Shown: positions 44,763 to 54,344 of the stretch, piece after piece
Layout of the letters: every line of letters begins with the position of its first letter
How positions within the stretch are numbered: position 1 is the first letter of the stretch
From: an uncultured Lachnospiraceae bacterium
Lineage (GTDB): Bacteria; Bacillota; Clostridia; Lachnospirales; Lachnospiraceae
Direction: 5' to 3'
NCBI GenBank assembly: GCA_910577105.1
Contig: CAJTMB010000009.1
Coordinates: 1 to 64,000 of the forward strand
DNA length: 64,000 nt
Translations under genes and position numbers: made by a program
The notes under the pieces: generated by a model
The model's input: only the letters and a program-made list of their open reading frames with translations
Databases searched by the model: none
Told to the model about the DNA's origin: nothing

Positions 44763-46047
44763 ATTAAAAAGCATGTATACTGCCATGGGGATTTCAGAGG
44801 AAGTGCTTTCGTTTGGAGAAGAAGTGCTCAGCGGGCTGAAAGAACGTTTTGCACTGATTGATGAAACCGCCGAATACAATCAGCTTAAGGTGTTAAAAGC
44901 GCTTCAGGCGCATCAGGTCAGTGAAGCCTGTCTATTGGGAACCACGGGATACGGCTATAACGATATCGGCAGGGATACGCTGGAAAAAGTATATGCATCC
45001 GTCTTCCACACGGAGGACGCACTGGTACGGCCCCAGATTACCTGCGGCACCCATGCCCTGGCATTGGCGCTGCTGTCTAATTTAAGACCCGGCGACGAAC
45101 TGCTTTCCCCGGTGGGTAAGCCTTATGATACGCTGGAAGAAGTAATCGGCATACGGCCTTCAAAAGGTTCCTTAAGGGAATACGGCATCACCTACAGGCA
45201 GGTGGACCTTTTACCCGACGGCAGTTTTGATTATGATAACATAAAAAAAAGCATTCATGAGAAAACAAAGCTGGTAACCATACAACGCTCCAAAGGTTAT
45301 CAGACAAGACCGACGCTTTCCGTTCAGCGGATAGGAGAGTTAATCTCTTTTATCAAGGGCATAAAACCGGATATTATCTGTATGGTGGATAACTGTTACG
45401 GAGAATTTGTGGAAAAACCGGAACCCTCGGACGTCGGAGCTGACATGGTTGTCGGTTCTCTTATCAAAAATCCGGGAGGCGGACTTGCTCCCATCGGCGG
45501 CTATATCGCCGGGAAAAGGGAATGTGTGGAAAATGCGGCGTTCCGCCTTACGTCACCCGGACTCGGAAAAGAGGTGGGCGCTTCCCTTGGCATCTTAAGC
45601 GCTTTTTATCAGGGACTTTTTCTTGCGCCTGTGGTAACGGCAGGCGCATTAAAGGGCGCAATATTTGCGGCAAACCTGTATGAACGCCTTGGTTTTCGGG
45701 TGATTCCAAACAGCCTGGAGGAAAGGCATGATATCATTCAGGCAGTGGAATTCGGCTCACCGGACGGTGTAATTGCTTTTTGTGAAGGAATACAGTCCGC
45801 CGCACCGGTGGACAGCCATGTGACGCCCGAGCCCTGGGACATGCCCGGTTATGATGCAAAAGTGATTATGGCAGCCGGTGCCTTTGTTTCGGGTTCTTCC
45901 ATTGAACTGTCGGCCGACGGTCCGATAAAGCCTCCTTTTGCAGTTTATTTTCAAGGCGGGCTGACATGGCCTCATGCCAAGTTCGGCATATTGAAATCTT
46001 TGCAGGCATTAAGTGACAGGCGAATTGTGTCGAAATTTTTTCCATAA
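44752..46047 (+). CDS. Methionine gamma-lyase family PLP protein (YnbB-like)
   Basis: 431 residues. The PLP-lysine region GSLIKNPGGGLAPIGGYIAG and VDNCYGEF (PLP aspartate) are clear, with the family's TTGYGYNDIGRDTLE segment early. This group was once called aluminium-resistance proteins and is annotated as methionine gamma-lyase family, but its substrate is not proven. The true start is ATG 44752, inside the miaA end; the frame opens earlier at 44677. It completes the mutS-mutL-miaA cluster seen in Firmicutes. Confidence 0.9.
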   Translation: MNDELKSMYTAMGISEEVLSFGEEVLSGLKERFALIDETAEYNQLKVLKALQAHQVSEACLLGTTGYGYNDIGRDTLEKVYASVFHTEDALVRPQITCGTHALALALLSNLRPGDELLSPVGKPYDTLEEVIGIRPSKGSLREYGITYRQVDLLPDGSFDYDNIKKSIHEKTKLVTIQRSKGYQTRPTLSVQRIGELISFIKGIKPDIICMVDNCYGEFVEKPEPSDVGADMVVGSLIKNPGGGLAPIGGYIAGKRECVENAAFRLTSPGLGKEVGASLGILSAFYQGLFLAPVVTAGALKGAIFAANLYERLGFRVIPNSLEERHDIIQAVEFGSPDGVIAFCEGIQSAAPVDSHVTPEPWDMPGYDAKVIMAAGAFVSGSSIELSADGPIKPPFAVYFQGGLTWPHAKFGILKSLQALSDRRIVSKFFP

Positions 46048-46159
46048 AATTTATATACAGAATTTGTGAACTGTGATAAAATTATTTCCATATGCTAAAG
46101 GTAATTATTGGCATATTCTCTGAATAGTTAAGACAAAAGAGTGAAATGAGGATACGATT

Positions 46160-46399
46160 TTGAAAAAGGTAAACTGGACATTTGTTGTACTGGTGTTGAT
46201 TGGATTTGTCATAGGCGGTTTTATCGGCACTTATTTTGAAGGCACTTTCTTAAATTACGGACAGGCTTTCGGATTAAACGAACCGGTAGTATTGGATTTG
46301 GGATTTATCCTTCTGACTTTTGGTTTAAAGATTCAGATAAGCATTGCAAGTGTAATCGGGGTGATAATAGCGCTTGTGGTGTACCGGTTTATCCGATAA
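46160..46399 (+). CDS. DUF4321 domain protein
   Basis: 79 residues with two membrane helices, FVVLVLIGFVIGGFIGTYF and the C-terminal SIASVIGVIIALVVYRF. Start codon TTG at 46160. The family is small and restricted to Clostridia-like Firmicutes and typically sits just before radC-mreB, as here. Function unknown. The 112-bp gap before it has no clear promoter. Confidence 0.85.
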   Translation: MKKVNWTFVVLVLIGFVIGGFIGTYFEGTFLNYGQAFGLNEPVVLDLGFILLTFGLKIQISIASVIGVIIALVVYRFIR

Positions 46400-46448
46400 C
46401 CGTGCGAGAGGAGTCCATGCGTGTAAGAAGGTTAGACGGGAGAAACGT

Positions 46449-47141
46449 ATGGACAGACAAAAAGAACAAAAACAGGCACATCTGCGCCCTTATGAAAAAT
46501 TTATGAGGTTTGGGGCACAGAATCTGACGGAGAGCGAACTTCTGGCAATCATTTTGCGAACCGGAAACCGGGAAGAGGATGCGGAGGAATTATCCGCCCG
46601 CATACTGGATATGGCTTCCTACGGCAGGCAGGGGCTTTTAGGGCTTCATCAGATAAGCATGGAACAACTATTGCAGATTAAAGGCATCGGCAGGGTAAAA
46701 GCCATACAGATTAAATGTGTTATGGAGTTTTGTACCCGGGTAGCCAGAACAAAAGCATGGGAAAGCTTCTCCTTTAACAGTTCCGGTTCCGTGGCTGCCT
46801 ATTACATGGAATCGCTCAGGCACAGAAGCCGCGAAAGCGTCTTTCTTTTGATGCTTGACACCAAAGGCCACCTGATTCGGGAGGCAGAGCTGTCAAAGGG
46901 AACCGTAAAAGCATCCATTTTGTCGCCGCGTGAAGTGTTTCTCGAAGCATTGAAATCGGAAGCCGTGCACATTATTCTGCTGCACAATCATCCCAGTGGA
47001 GACCCCACTCCCAGCAAAGAGGATATGGGCATTACGGCTGCCATTGCAGAGCTTGGCAAAAAGCTGGAAATACCGCTCATAGACCACATTATAATTGGGG
47101 ATAACAAATATATCAGTTTTAAAGAACAAGGTTACTTATAG
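46449..47141 (+). CDS. radC: RadC family JAB-domain protein
   Basis: 230 residues. A UPF0758 N-terminal helix-hairpin-helix (ELLAIILRTGNREEDAEEL, IKGIGRVKAIQIKC) is followed by a JAB/MPN domain whose metal motif is HNHPSGDPTPSKED (about 178-191). RadC was named for a repair phenotype that is disputed; the biochemical role is unproven. ATG 46449 follows a weak GGGAGAAA; the open frame extends to GTG 46374. It begins the conserved radC-mreB junction. Confidence 0.92.
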   Translation: MDRQKEQKQAHLRPYEKFMRFGAQNLTESELLAIILRTGNREEDAEELSARILDMASYGRQGLLGLHQISMEQLLQIKGIGRVKAIQIKCVMEFCTRVARTKAWESFSFNSSGSVAAYYMESLRHRSRESVFLLMLDTKGHLIREAELSKGTVKASILSPREVFLEALKSEAVHIILLHNHPSGDPTPSKEDMGITAAIAELGKKLEIPLIDHIIIGDNKYISFKEQGYL

Positions 47142-47156
47142 AAAGGGGTTATCGTC

Positions 47157-48167
47157 TTGGCCAACAACGTATTTGGTATCGACCTCGGTACCAGTAACAT
47201 TAAAATCTACAGCAGGAATGATGACAGCGTCATGGTGGAAAAAAACATGATTGCCATCGAAAACAAAAGCACTCTCTTCGCCTATGGAAACTCTGCTTTT
47301 GAAATGTATGAGAAAGCACCTGTAAATATTCACATTTCTTATCCTCTCTGCAACGGTGTTATTGCAGATATCAAAAACATGCAGATGATTGTCCGTTATT
47401 TTATCGGTGATTTGATGAAAGGCAATATGCGTCCTGCTGATTACTATATCGCAGTGCCCACAGATGTGACGGAAGTCGAAAAAAGAGCTTTTTATGACTT
47501 AATCCGCGATGCCAACGTAAAGGCACGAAGGATTATGGTGGTGGAAAAAGCCGTAGCGGACGGCCTCGGCATGGACATTGATGTAAAAAATTCACAAGGC
47601 GTCCTTGTGGTAAATGTCGGATATGACACCACGGAAATTTCCATTCTTTCCCTTGGAGGCATTGTTTTAAGCAAATTAATAAAAATAGGCGGATATAAAT
47701 TTGACGAAGCCATCAGGAATGCAATCAGAAGGGAGTTTTCCCTGATTATCGGCGGAAAAACTTCCGAGAATGTGAAAATGAGCCTGAAAGAACTGGAGGC
47801 TGCGGGAAAGGGAGCCGTTGTGTACGGCCGTGACATTGTGACCGGCCTGCCTGTGGAACGGGAAATTCCCACCGACCTGGTAGACGCTTCCCTGGAAGAA
47901 CATATCAACGCCATCATAGATAACATCAAGGTTATTTTGGAGCGTACCCCTCCCGAACTGGCCGCGGACATTTACAGGCACGGCGTCTATCTGACAGGAG
48001 GCGCTTCGCAGGTAAACCATCTGGCAGAAAAAATAGCAAACGGTACCGGACTAAAAGTCAATGTGTCCGACAGTCCGCTGGAAAGTGTTGTATTGGGTCT
48101 TTCCAAAATCATCAAAGATGAGAACTACAAAAATGTCGCATATGCAATTGAAGGAATGAGTAAATGA
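47157..48167 (+). CDS. mreB: Rod-shape-determining actin homolog MreB
   Basis: Cytoskeletal ATPase that organises sidewall peptidoglycan synthesis. 336 residues. Phosphate 1 motif GIDLGTSNIKIY, phosphate 2 VNVGYDTTEISIL, and adenosine motif LTGGASQV are intact. Start codon TTG 47157 with GAAAGGGG upstream. Its stop overlaps the ATG of mreC (ATGA). First of the mreBCD-PBP2-minCDE-rodA run. Confidence 0.95.
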   Translation: MANNVFGIDLGTSNIKIYSRNDDSVMVEKNMIAIENKSTLFAYGNSAFEMYEKAPVNIHISYPLCNGVIADIKNMQMIVRYFIGDLMKGNMRPADYYIAVPTDVTEVEKRAFYDLIRDANVKARRIMVVEKAVADGLGMDIDVKNSQGVLVVNVGYDTTEISILSLGGIVLSKLIKIGGYKFDEAIRNAIRREFSLIIGGKTSENVKMSLKELEAAGKGAVVYGRDIVTGLPVEREIPTDLVDASLEEHINAIIDNIKVILERTPPELAADIYRHGVYLTGGASQVNHLAEKIANGTGLKVNVSDSPLESVVLGLSKIIKDENYKNVAYAIEGMSK

Positions 48168-49033
48168 GCCCAATCGTAAGAAGAAAAGGAGAGAGGTTTA
48201 CATTACCAGGTAAATATCTCCTTTTTATTTTAACCATCCTGTGTACAGGCATGATGCTGATGACTTTCAGTACGGACATATTCAATAAACCTCTCAACAC
48301 CATAGTCGGATATGTGGTTGTCCCTTTCCAGCGCGGCATCAGCAGCGTTGGCAGCTGGATTTCCAAGCGCTCCGAAGAACTGGTGCAAATCCGGGCGCTG
48401 TTGGAGGAAAATGCCGAGCTGAAGCGTCAGGTGGATGAACTGACAGTAGAAAACACACAGTTACAACAGGAAAAGTACGAACTGAATACCTTGAGGGAAT
48501 TATTTGACCTTGACAGTGAATACGCAGACTACGAAAAAGTGGGAGCAAGGATTATTGCAAGGGATTCCGGTAACTGGTACCATTCCTTTACCATAGACAA
48601 GGGAAGTGATGACGGGCTGGCCGTGGACATGAATGTCATTGCAGACGGCGGTCTGGTCGGCCGAATCATTGCCGTAGGCCCTAACTGGGCCAAAGTGGTT
48701 TCCATCATATCGGATAATTCCAATGTCAGCGGACAGATTCTTGCAACCGGGGACAAGCTTATTGTATCCGGGGATTTGGAGATGATGCAGAGCGGACTGA
48801 TACGTTTTTCGCAGCTCCTTGACAGCGCCGGGGTAGTAGTGGAGGGGGATAAGATTGTGACCTCCGATATCAGTGACAAATACTTACCCAATATTTTAAT
48901 CGGGTATACCAAAGACATTACTTTGGATTCCAATAAACTGACCAAATCCGGAACGGTGACGCCGGCTGTTGATTTTGAACATCTGGATGAGGTCCTCATT
49001 ATACTGGAATTGAAACAGACTGTGGAAGAGTAA
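48164..49033 (+). CDS. mreC: Rod-shape-determining protein MreC
   Basis: 289 residues. One membrane helix (about 16-35, LFILTILCTGMMLMTFS), a coiled coil (about 65-105, ELKRQVDELTVENTQLQQE), then two beta-barrel domains (ARIIARDSGNWYHSFTIDKG and VGRIIAVGPNWAKV). MreC bridges MreB, MreD and PBP2 outside the membrane. Start overlaps mreB. Confidence 0.95.
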   Translation: MSPIVRRKGERFTLPGKYLLFILTILCTGMMLMTFSTDIFNKPLNTIVGYVVVPFQRGISSVGSWISKRSEELVQIRALLEENAELKRQVDELTVENTQLQQEKYELNTLRELFDLDSEYADYEKVGARIIARDSGNWYHSFTIDKGSDDGLAVDMNVIADGGLVGRIIAVGPNWAKVVSIISDNSNVSGQILATGDKLIVSGDLEMMQSGLIRFSQLLDSAGVVVEGDKIVTSDISDKYLPNILIGYTKDITLDSNKLTKSGTVTPAVDFEHLDEVLIILELKQTVEE

Positions 49034-49071
49034 TCTACATACAAACCGTATCTACAGGGAAAGGACTTGCA

Positions 49072-49581
49072 TTGAAACGAAAAATCATTGTCGCAATATT
49101 AATATTCTTTTGTTTTCTGTTGCAGAGTACGGTTTTTCAAGCCATTGCCTTTAACGGTATTGTCCCGAACCTTCTGATTGTGCTGACAGCTGCTTTCGGA
49201 TTCATGCGCAACGAAAAGGAAGGACTGGTAATCGGTTTCTTCTGCGGCCTAATCTGTGATATCTTTTTCGGCGACGTAATAGGTTTTTATGCGCTTGTCA
49301 TGATGTACATTGGTTTTTTTAACGGTAAATTTTCCGGTATTTTTTATCCAGAGGATATCAAGCTTCCCATGGCCCTCATCATAGTCAGCGATTTATCCTA
49401 TTGCATGATTTGTTATATCTGCATGTTCCTGCTTAGGGGAAAACTCGATTTTCCCTACTATTTTTTACATATCATCCTGCCGGAAGTAGTCTATACGACA
49501 GTGATAACATTACTCCTATACCCATTAATTCTGTTTATCAACGTACGGCTTGAAAACGGAGGGAAGAGAGGTACACAGTAA
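49072..49581 (+). CDS. mreD: Rod-shape-determining protein MreD
   Basis: 169 residues, mostly hydrophobic with about five membrane helices: ILIFFCFLLQSTVFQAIAF, NLLIVLTAAFGFM, and FYALVMMYIGFFNGKFS. Start codon TTG 49072 after GGGAAAGG. It overlaps the upstream frame of PBP2; the likely PBP2 start is just after its stop. The typical MreD charged pattern is consistent, with moderate support from position. Confidence 0.9.
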   Translation: MKRKIIVAILIFFCFLLQSTVFQAIAFNGIVPNLLIVLTAAFGFMRNEKEGLVIGFFCGLICDIFFGDVIGFYALVMMYIGFFNGKFSGIFYPEDIKLPMALIIVSDLSYCMICYICMFLLRGKLDFPYYFLHIILPEVVYTTVITLLLYPLILFINVRLENGGKRGTQ

Positions 49582-49582
49582 T

Positions 49583-52468
49583 TTGGTTGAAAGATTAAAA
49601 GAAAAACTGATAGAAATTTTAACCAGTCGGCTCACCGTCATGACACTGGTGGTGATTGGCATGAGCGCCATTTTGATTTCCCGCCTGTTTGAACTCCAGA
49701 TAGTCCGGGGAGAAGAGTTTTTAAATGATTTTATCCTGCAAAGCAAAAAAACACGCGAGATTGCTGCCACCAGAGGGAATATCTATGACCGGTACGGGGC
49801 ATTGCTGGCGTACAATGAACTGGCCTATTCCGTCAAGATAGAAGACGTCTATGAAACAGGAAAAAATAAAAATGCCCTGTTGAATGCCAATATATACAAA
49901 CTGATTCAGCTGATAGAAAAAAACGGGGATGATGTCATTTCCGATTTCGGCATTGTACTGGATGAAAACAACAATTTTGCGTTTGGCATGACGGATGACA
50001 CCAAGCGCCTCCGTTTTCTGGCGGATGTATACGGACAAGCCTACATACAGGACTTAAAGCTGGAACAGCAGACAGCAACACCGGATGAGGTCATGCAATA
50101 TCTGGGCAAGCTGTACGCCATCGGAGATTATGAAGACCCGGAAGACCGGAAAAGCACTTTTATTATCGGCCAGGGCTATACCAGACAGGACTTTTTAAAG
50201 ATGGTGACCATCCGCTATGCCATGGGCCTGACTTCATTCCAGAAATATCTGGGAACCACAGTGGCAAAAGATATCAGTGAAGAGACCCGTGCCGTCATTA
50301 TGGAAAACTTATCCGAACTTGACGGGGTTTCCATTGAAGAAGACCCTGTACGCAGATATGTGGACAGTATTTATTTTGCACAGATAGTAGGTTATACCGG
50401 AAAAATTTCCTCTGATGAAATGGAAGCCCTGAATGCACAGGATTTGGAGGAGGGCGGAGAAGGGACCCGTTACACCATCAATGACGTGGTAGGCAAATCC
50501 GGAATTGAATCATACATGGAAACTACCCTGCAGGGAACAAAAGGAATCGAAACGGTATATGTAAACAACACCGGCAAGGTAATCAGCATCGACGAAGAAG
50601 AGTCATGGGAGCCGGTTGCCGGCAATGACGTCTATCTGACCATCGACAAAGATTTGCAGATTGCCGCCTACAATATTCTCGAACAAAGGATTGCAGGCGT
50701 ACTGCTTGAAAAAATCAGGAACGCCAAAGAGTATACCGGCACGTCAAACTCCAGCAAAGAGCTGTATATTCCCATTTATGATGTTTACTTTGCGCTATTT
50801 GATAACAGCGTCATTGATTTAAACCATATGGCTTCCCCAAATGCCGGAGAATATGAAACACTGGTCTATGAAAAATACCAAAATTACAGGGAACAGGTTT
50901 ATGCACGGCTTTTAGAGGAACTGACGGATAAAAGAACGCCTTATAACAAACTCAGCAAAGAATATCAGGTTTATGAAAGCAACATCGTGGAATATCTGAT
51001 GAAAAGAGGGATTCTTGACCAGAACCTGATTGATACGGGGGATGCCACCTACAAGGCCTGGCGGGAAGAGGAAACCATCAGTTTATCCGAGTATCTGTAT
51101 TATGCCATCTCCATGGGCTGGGTGGACGTGACAAAACTGGACTTAAAAAGCCAGTATTCCGATTCCGAGGAAATATACAATAAGATTGTTGAGAGTATTT
51201 TCATGATTCTCGATAATACCAACGACTACCAGAAAAAATTGTTTAAATACATGCTGAAAGGGGATGTCATCAACGGTAGGCAGGTATGCTACATTCTTTG
51301 TGAACAGGGAAAAATCAAAATTGATGAGCAGGATATTGCGCTTTTGTATGCCAATAAACTTTCCGCATACGATTTCATGTTAAACCGTATCCGAAGTCTG
51401 GAAATCACCCCTGCCCAGCTGGCGCTTGACCCCTGCAACGGTTCCGTGGTAATTACGGATATCCATACGGGAGATGTGCTGGCACTGGTGTCTTACCCCA
51501 GTTACGACAACAACCTGATGGCAAATTCCGTGGATGCAGAATACTTTGCGCAGCTTCAGGCAGACAAGTCCAACCCGCTGCTCAATTATGCAACACAGTA
51601 TAAATCAGCTCCCGGTTCTACTTTTAAAATGGTATCCGCAACAGCAGCGCTGATGGAAGAAACCGTCACCACCAGAACCACGATTACCTGCCACGGTATC
51701 TTCAATACCGTGACCCCTCCCCCGAAGTGCCACATTTATCCGGGGGCACACGGTTCCCTGAATATAGTGGGGGCAATCCAGAAATCCTGCAATGCTTATT
51801 TTTACCAGGTGGCATATGATATGAGTACCGTCAGCGGAAATTATGATGCACAGGACGGCCTGGATATATTGAACAACTATGCGGATATGTATGGTCTGTC
51901 CGAGAAATCCGGCGTGGAAATTGCGGAATACATGCCGGAAATGTCCGATGAACTCCCTATTCAGTCCGTTATCGGACAGGGTACAAACAACTATACCACA
52001 GTGGGACTTGCACGCTATGTGACAACCGTTGCAAACAGCGGCACCTGCTACAATCTTACATTACTGGACAAAGTGACAAGCCCGGATGGCAAAATCATTA
52101 CGGAGTTTGAGCCAAATATCAGAAATACCATTGAAATGCCGGAGGAATACTGGAATGCCATTCATACCGGAATGCGTGGAGTGGTGGAAAGTATGAGATA
52201 TTACGCCGACATGCCCATTGCGGTTGCCGGGAAAACAGGTACGGCGCAGGAGAGTACCACCAGGGCCAACCATGCACTCTTTGTAGGTTATGCCCCCTAT
52301 GACAATCCGGAAATTGCCATTGCAACCCGTATTGCATTTGGATATTCCTCCAGTTTTGCCGCCCAGACAAGCAAAGATATCATCAAATATTATTATGACG
52401 TAGAGGATGATGAGACAATTCTGACCGGGGAAGCCACCGATGTGGAAGGGGCAACCTACGGAGATTAA
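49583..52468 (+). CDS. mrdA: Penicillin-binding protein 2, with a long insertion
   Basis: Transpeptidase of the elongation machinery, partner of RodA. 961 residues from TTG 49583; an in-frame TTG at 49550 overlaps mreD. One N-terminal helix (about 21-40), dimerisation domain, and catalytic SxxK (S679-T-F-K682), SCN (S735-C-N737) and KTG (K884-T-G). PBP2 is usually 600-700 residues. Here about 220 extra residues lie between TIDKDLQIAAYN (about 354) and GSVVITDIHTGDVLALVSYP (about 615), just before the SxxK. The extra part is charged and looks helical, with no repeat. RodA follows after minCDE (54345). Confidence 0.95.
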   Translation: MVERLKEKLIEILTSRLTVMTLVVIGMSAILISRLFELQIVRGEEFLNDFILQSKKTREIAATRGNIYDRYGALLAYNELAYSVKIEDVYETGKNKNALLNANIYKLIQLIEKNGDDVISDFGIVLDENNNFAFGMTDDTKRLRFLADVYGQAYIQDLKLEQQTATPDEVMQYLGKLYAIGDYEDPEDRKSTFIIGQGYTRQDFLKMVTIRYAMGLTSFQKYLGTTVAKDISEETRAVIMENLSELDGVSIEEDPVRRYVDSIYFAQIVGYTGKISSDEMEALNAQDLEEGGEGTRYTINDVVGKSGIESYMETTLQGTKGIETVYVNNTGKVISIDEEESWEPVAGNDVYLTIDKDLQIAAYNILEQRIAGVLLEKIRNAKEYTGTSNSSKELYIPIYDVYFALFDNSVIDLNHMASPNAGEYETLVYEKYQNYREQVYARLLEELTDKRTPYNKLSKEYQVYESNIVEYLMKRGILDQNLIDTGDATYKAWREEETISLSEYLYYAISMGWVDVTKLDLKSQYSDSEEIYNKIVESIFMILDNTNDYQKKLFKYMLKGDVINGRQVCYILCEQGKIKIDEQDIALLYANKLSAYDFMLNRIRSLEITPAQLALDPCNGSVVITDIHTGDVLALVSYPSYDNNLMANSVDAEYFAQLQADKSNPLLNYATQYKSAPGSTFKMVSATAALMEETVTTRTTITCHGIFNTVTPPPKCHIYPGAHGSLNIVGAIQKSCNAYFYQVAYDMSTVSGNYDAQDGLDILNNYADMYGLSEKSGVEIAEYMPEMSDELPIQSVIGQGTNNYTTVGLARYVTTVANSGTCYNLTLLDKVTSPDGKIITEFEPNIRNTIEMPEEYWNAIHTGMRGVVESMRYYADMPIAVAGKTGTAQESTTRANHALFVGYAPYDNPEIAIATRIAFGYSSSFAAQTSKDIIKYYYDVEDDETILTGEATDVEGATYGD

Positions 52469-52509
52469 ATGCGGCAGTCTGTTATATGTCCTGAAAGGAG
52501 AAACTTGTA

Positions 52510-53181
52510 ATGAAAGACGCAGTCATAATCAAGAGCTATCAGAACGGCATCTCCCTGTTGCTGAATCCCGAAAGTTCCTTTGAAGAATTATTGGAGGAAA
52601 TTGCTTACAAGTTTACGGAATCGAAAGCATTTTTCGGAGAAGCTAAAATGGCGCTTTCCATGACCGGAAAAGAATTAAATGACGCAGAACAGCTGAAAGT
52701 AATAGAAACCATTAGAAAATGCAGCAATCTGAACATCATTTGTGTCGTCGGCACGGATACGGAAACCGAACAGCATTTTATTAAGGCGCTGGAAAAGGTG
52801 GACAGGCATTTTTCACATGAAGATGCATCCGGACAATTTTACAAAGGAACCTTGAAAAACAACCAGGTCATCGAAACAGAAGCAAGCATTGTCATTTTAG
52901 GGGATGTATATCCCGGTTCCGCAGTGATTTCCGCCCATAACATTATTGTTCTCGGCGGATTATACGGAGAAGCCTATGCCGGTGGGAACGGTGAAGACGG
53001 ACACTATGTTGTTGCGCTTGAAATGGCGCCGGAAAGATTAAAAATCGGCGATTTCAAATATAAAAATTCCAAACCTGCGAAATGGGGAATCAAACCCAAA
53101 ATACAACCGCAGATAGCCTACATTAAAAATGACAGGCTGGTTCTGGAATCCCTCACAAAAGAATTGCTAAGTGCTTTCTAG
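52510..53181 (+). CDS. minC: Septum-site-determining protein MinC
   Basis: 223 residues. An N-terminal FtsZ-binding domain is followed by the C-terminal right-handed beta-helix with ASIVILGDVYPGSAVISAHN and IIVLGGLYGEAYAGGNG, which binds MinD and dimerises. MinC blocks FtsZ rings away from mid-cell. AAAGGAGAAAC precedes the ATG. minD starts 80 bp later. Confidence 0.93.
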   Translation: MKDAVIIKSYQNGISLLLNPESSFEELLEEIAYKFTESKAFFGEAKMALSMTGKELNDAEQLKVIETIRKCSNLNIICVVGTDTETEQHFIKALEKVDRHFSHEDASGQFYKGTLKNNQVIETEASIVILGDVYPGSAVISAHNIIVLGGLYGEAYAGGNGEDGHYVVALEMAPERLKIGDFKYKNSKPAKWGIKPKIQPQIAYIKNDRLVLESLTKELLSAF

Positions 53182-53261
53182 CCAAATGGTGCAATGCGCC
53201 GGTGCGGGGTGCTGGTGGACGAAGAATTATTTTAGCTGCTTTTGCAGCAAAAGGAGGAAGT

Positions 53262-54053
53262 ATGAGTGAAGTAATCGTCGTCACATCAGGAAAAGGCGGT
53301 GTGGGTAAGACCACCACATCTGCAAACGTTGGTACAGGTCTGGCACGCATGGGAAAAAAGGTTTGTCTGATTGATACAGACATCGGTCTCCGCAACCTGG
53401 ATGTGGTTATGGGACTGGAAAACCGGATTGTTTACAATCTTGTTGACGTAGTGGAAGGTAATTGCCGGATTAAGCAGGCCCTGATAAAGGATAAGCGCAA
53501 TCCTACGCTTTACCTGATGCCTTCCGCCCAGACAAGGGATAAATCGGCAGTTACACCTGAACAGATGGTAAAAATGATAACCCACCTGCGGGAACAGTTT
53601 GACTATATCATTCTGGACTGTCCCGCCGGCATAGAACAAGGTTTCAAAAATGCCATCGCAGGAGCAGACAGGGCGCTTGTGGTTACAACGCCGGAGGTAT
53701 CTGCCATCAGGGATGCGGACAGGATTATCGGGCTTTTGGAAGCAAATGAGTTTAAAAAAATCGATTTAGTTATCAACCGCCTCAAATATGAACTTGTAAA
53801 AAGGGGAGACATGATGTCTTCCTCCGATGTTGTGGATATTCTGGCCATTCCGCTTATCGGAATTGTGCCGGACGATGAAAACATTGTGATATCCACCAAT
53901 CAGGGAGAACCACTTGTTGGAAACGGCACGCCTGCCGGGATTGCCTTCCAGAATATCTGTAACAGAGTCACAGGCAAAGAAGTTCCCTTTATGGATTTTG
54001 AAAAAGGAATTTCTTTCTGGACGAGGGTAACCGGGATTTTTCATAAAATATAA
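53262..54053 (+). CDS. minD: Septum-site-determining ATPase MinD
   Basis: 263 residues. Deviant Walker A GKGGVGKTT (about 10-18), switch regions DIGLRNLD and LDCPAGIEQGF, and a C-terminal amphipathic membrane-targeting helix (ISFWTRVTGIFHKI) are all present. It positions MinC at the membrane. AAAAGGAGG precedes ATG 53262; the frame opens earlier at 53202. A small hairpin (53235-53248) lies just before the RBS. Confidence 0.97.
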   Translation: MSEVIVVTSGKGGVGKTTTSANVGTGLARMGKKVCLIDTDIGLRNLDVVMGLENRIVYNLVDVVEGNCRIKQALIKDKRNPTLYLMPSAQTRDKSAVTPEQMVKMITHLREQFDYIILDCPAGIEQGFKNAIAGADRALVVTTPEVSAIRDADRIIGLLEANEFKKIDLVINRLKYELVKRGDMMSSSDVVDILAIPLIGIVPDDENIVISTNQGEPLVGNGTPAGIAFQNICNRVTGKEVPFMDFEKGISFWTRVTGIFHKI

Positions 54054-54065
54054 GGAGGCGTCTTG

Positions 54066-54329
54066 ATGAAACATTTTTTCCGAAGAAAAAGTTCTAAAGA
54101 AATAGCAAAAGACCGGCTGAAAATACTGCTGATTTCAGACAGGGTGAACTGCTCCCCCGAAATGATGGAAATGATAAAGGCAGATATAGCCAAGGTCATA
54201 TCAAAATACATGAAGATAGATGCCAAAAGTATGGAAATACAAATCAGTAAAACGGGAACCAAAGGCGGCAGGAACATGAAAAATCCTACGTTATATGCCA
54301 ATATTCCCATTATTGATTTGAACCAGTAG
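54066..54329 (+). CDS. minE: Cell division topological specificity factor MinE
   Basis: 87 residues. SSKEIAKDRLKILLISDRVN and the helix SPEMMEMIKADIAKVISKYM form the MinD-binding and topological region. MinE stimulates MinD ATP hydrolysis and gives spatial oscillation. AGGAGG lies 7 bp before ATG 54066; the TTG at 54063 is less likely. Presence of MinE shows an oscillating Min system rather than the DivIVA-MinJ type. Confidence 0.93.
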   Translation: MKHFFRRKSSKEIAKDRLKILLISDRVNCSPEMMEMIKADIAKVISKYMKIDAKSMEIQISKTGTKGGRNMKNPTLYANIPIIDLNQ

Positions 54330-54344
54330 GCAGAAAGAAGGAAT

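Noticed and set aside
53231..53253. Small hairpin GCTGC-TTTT-GCAGC before the minD RBS
   Set aside because: Five pairs only, common by chance, and the RBS is just outside the stem. No evidence for regulation.
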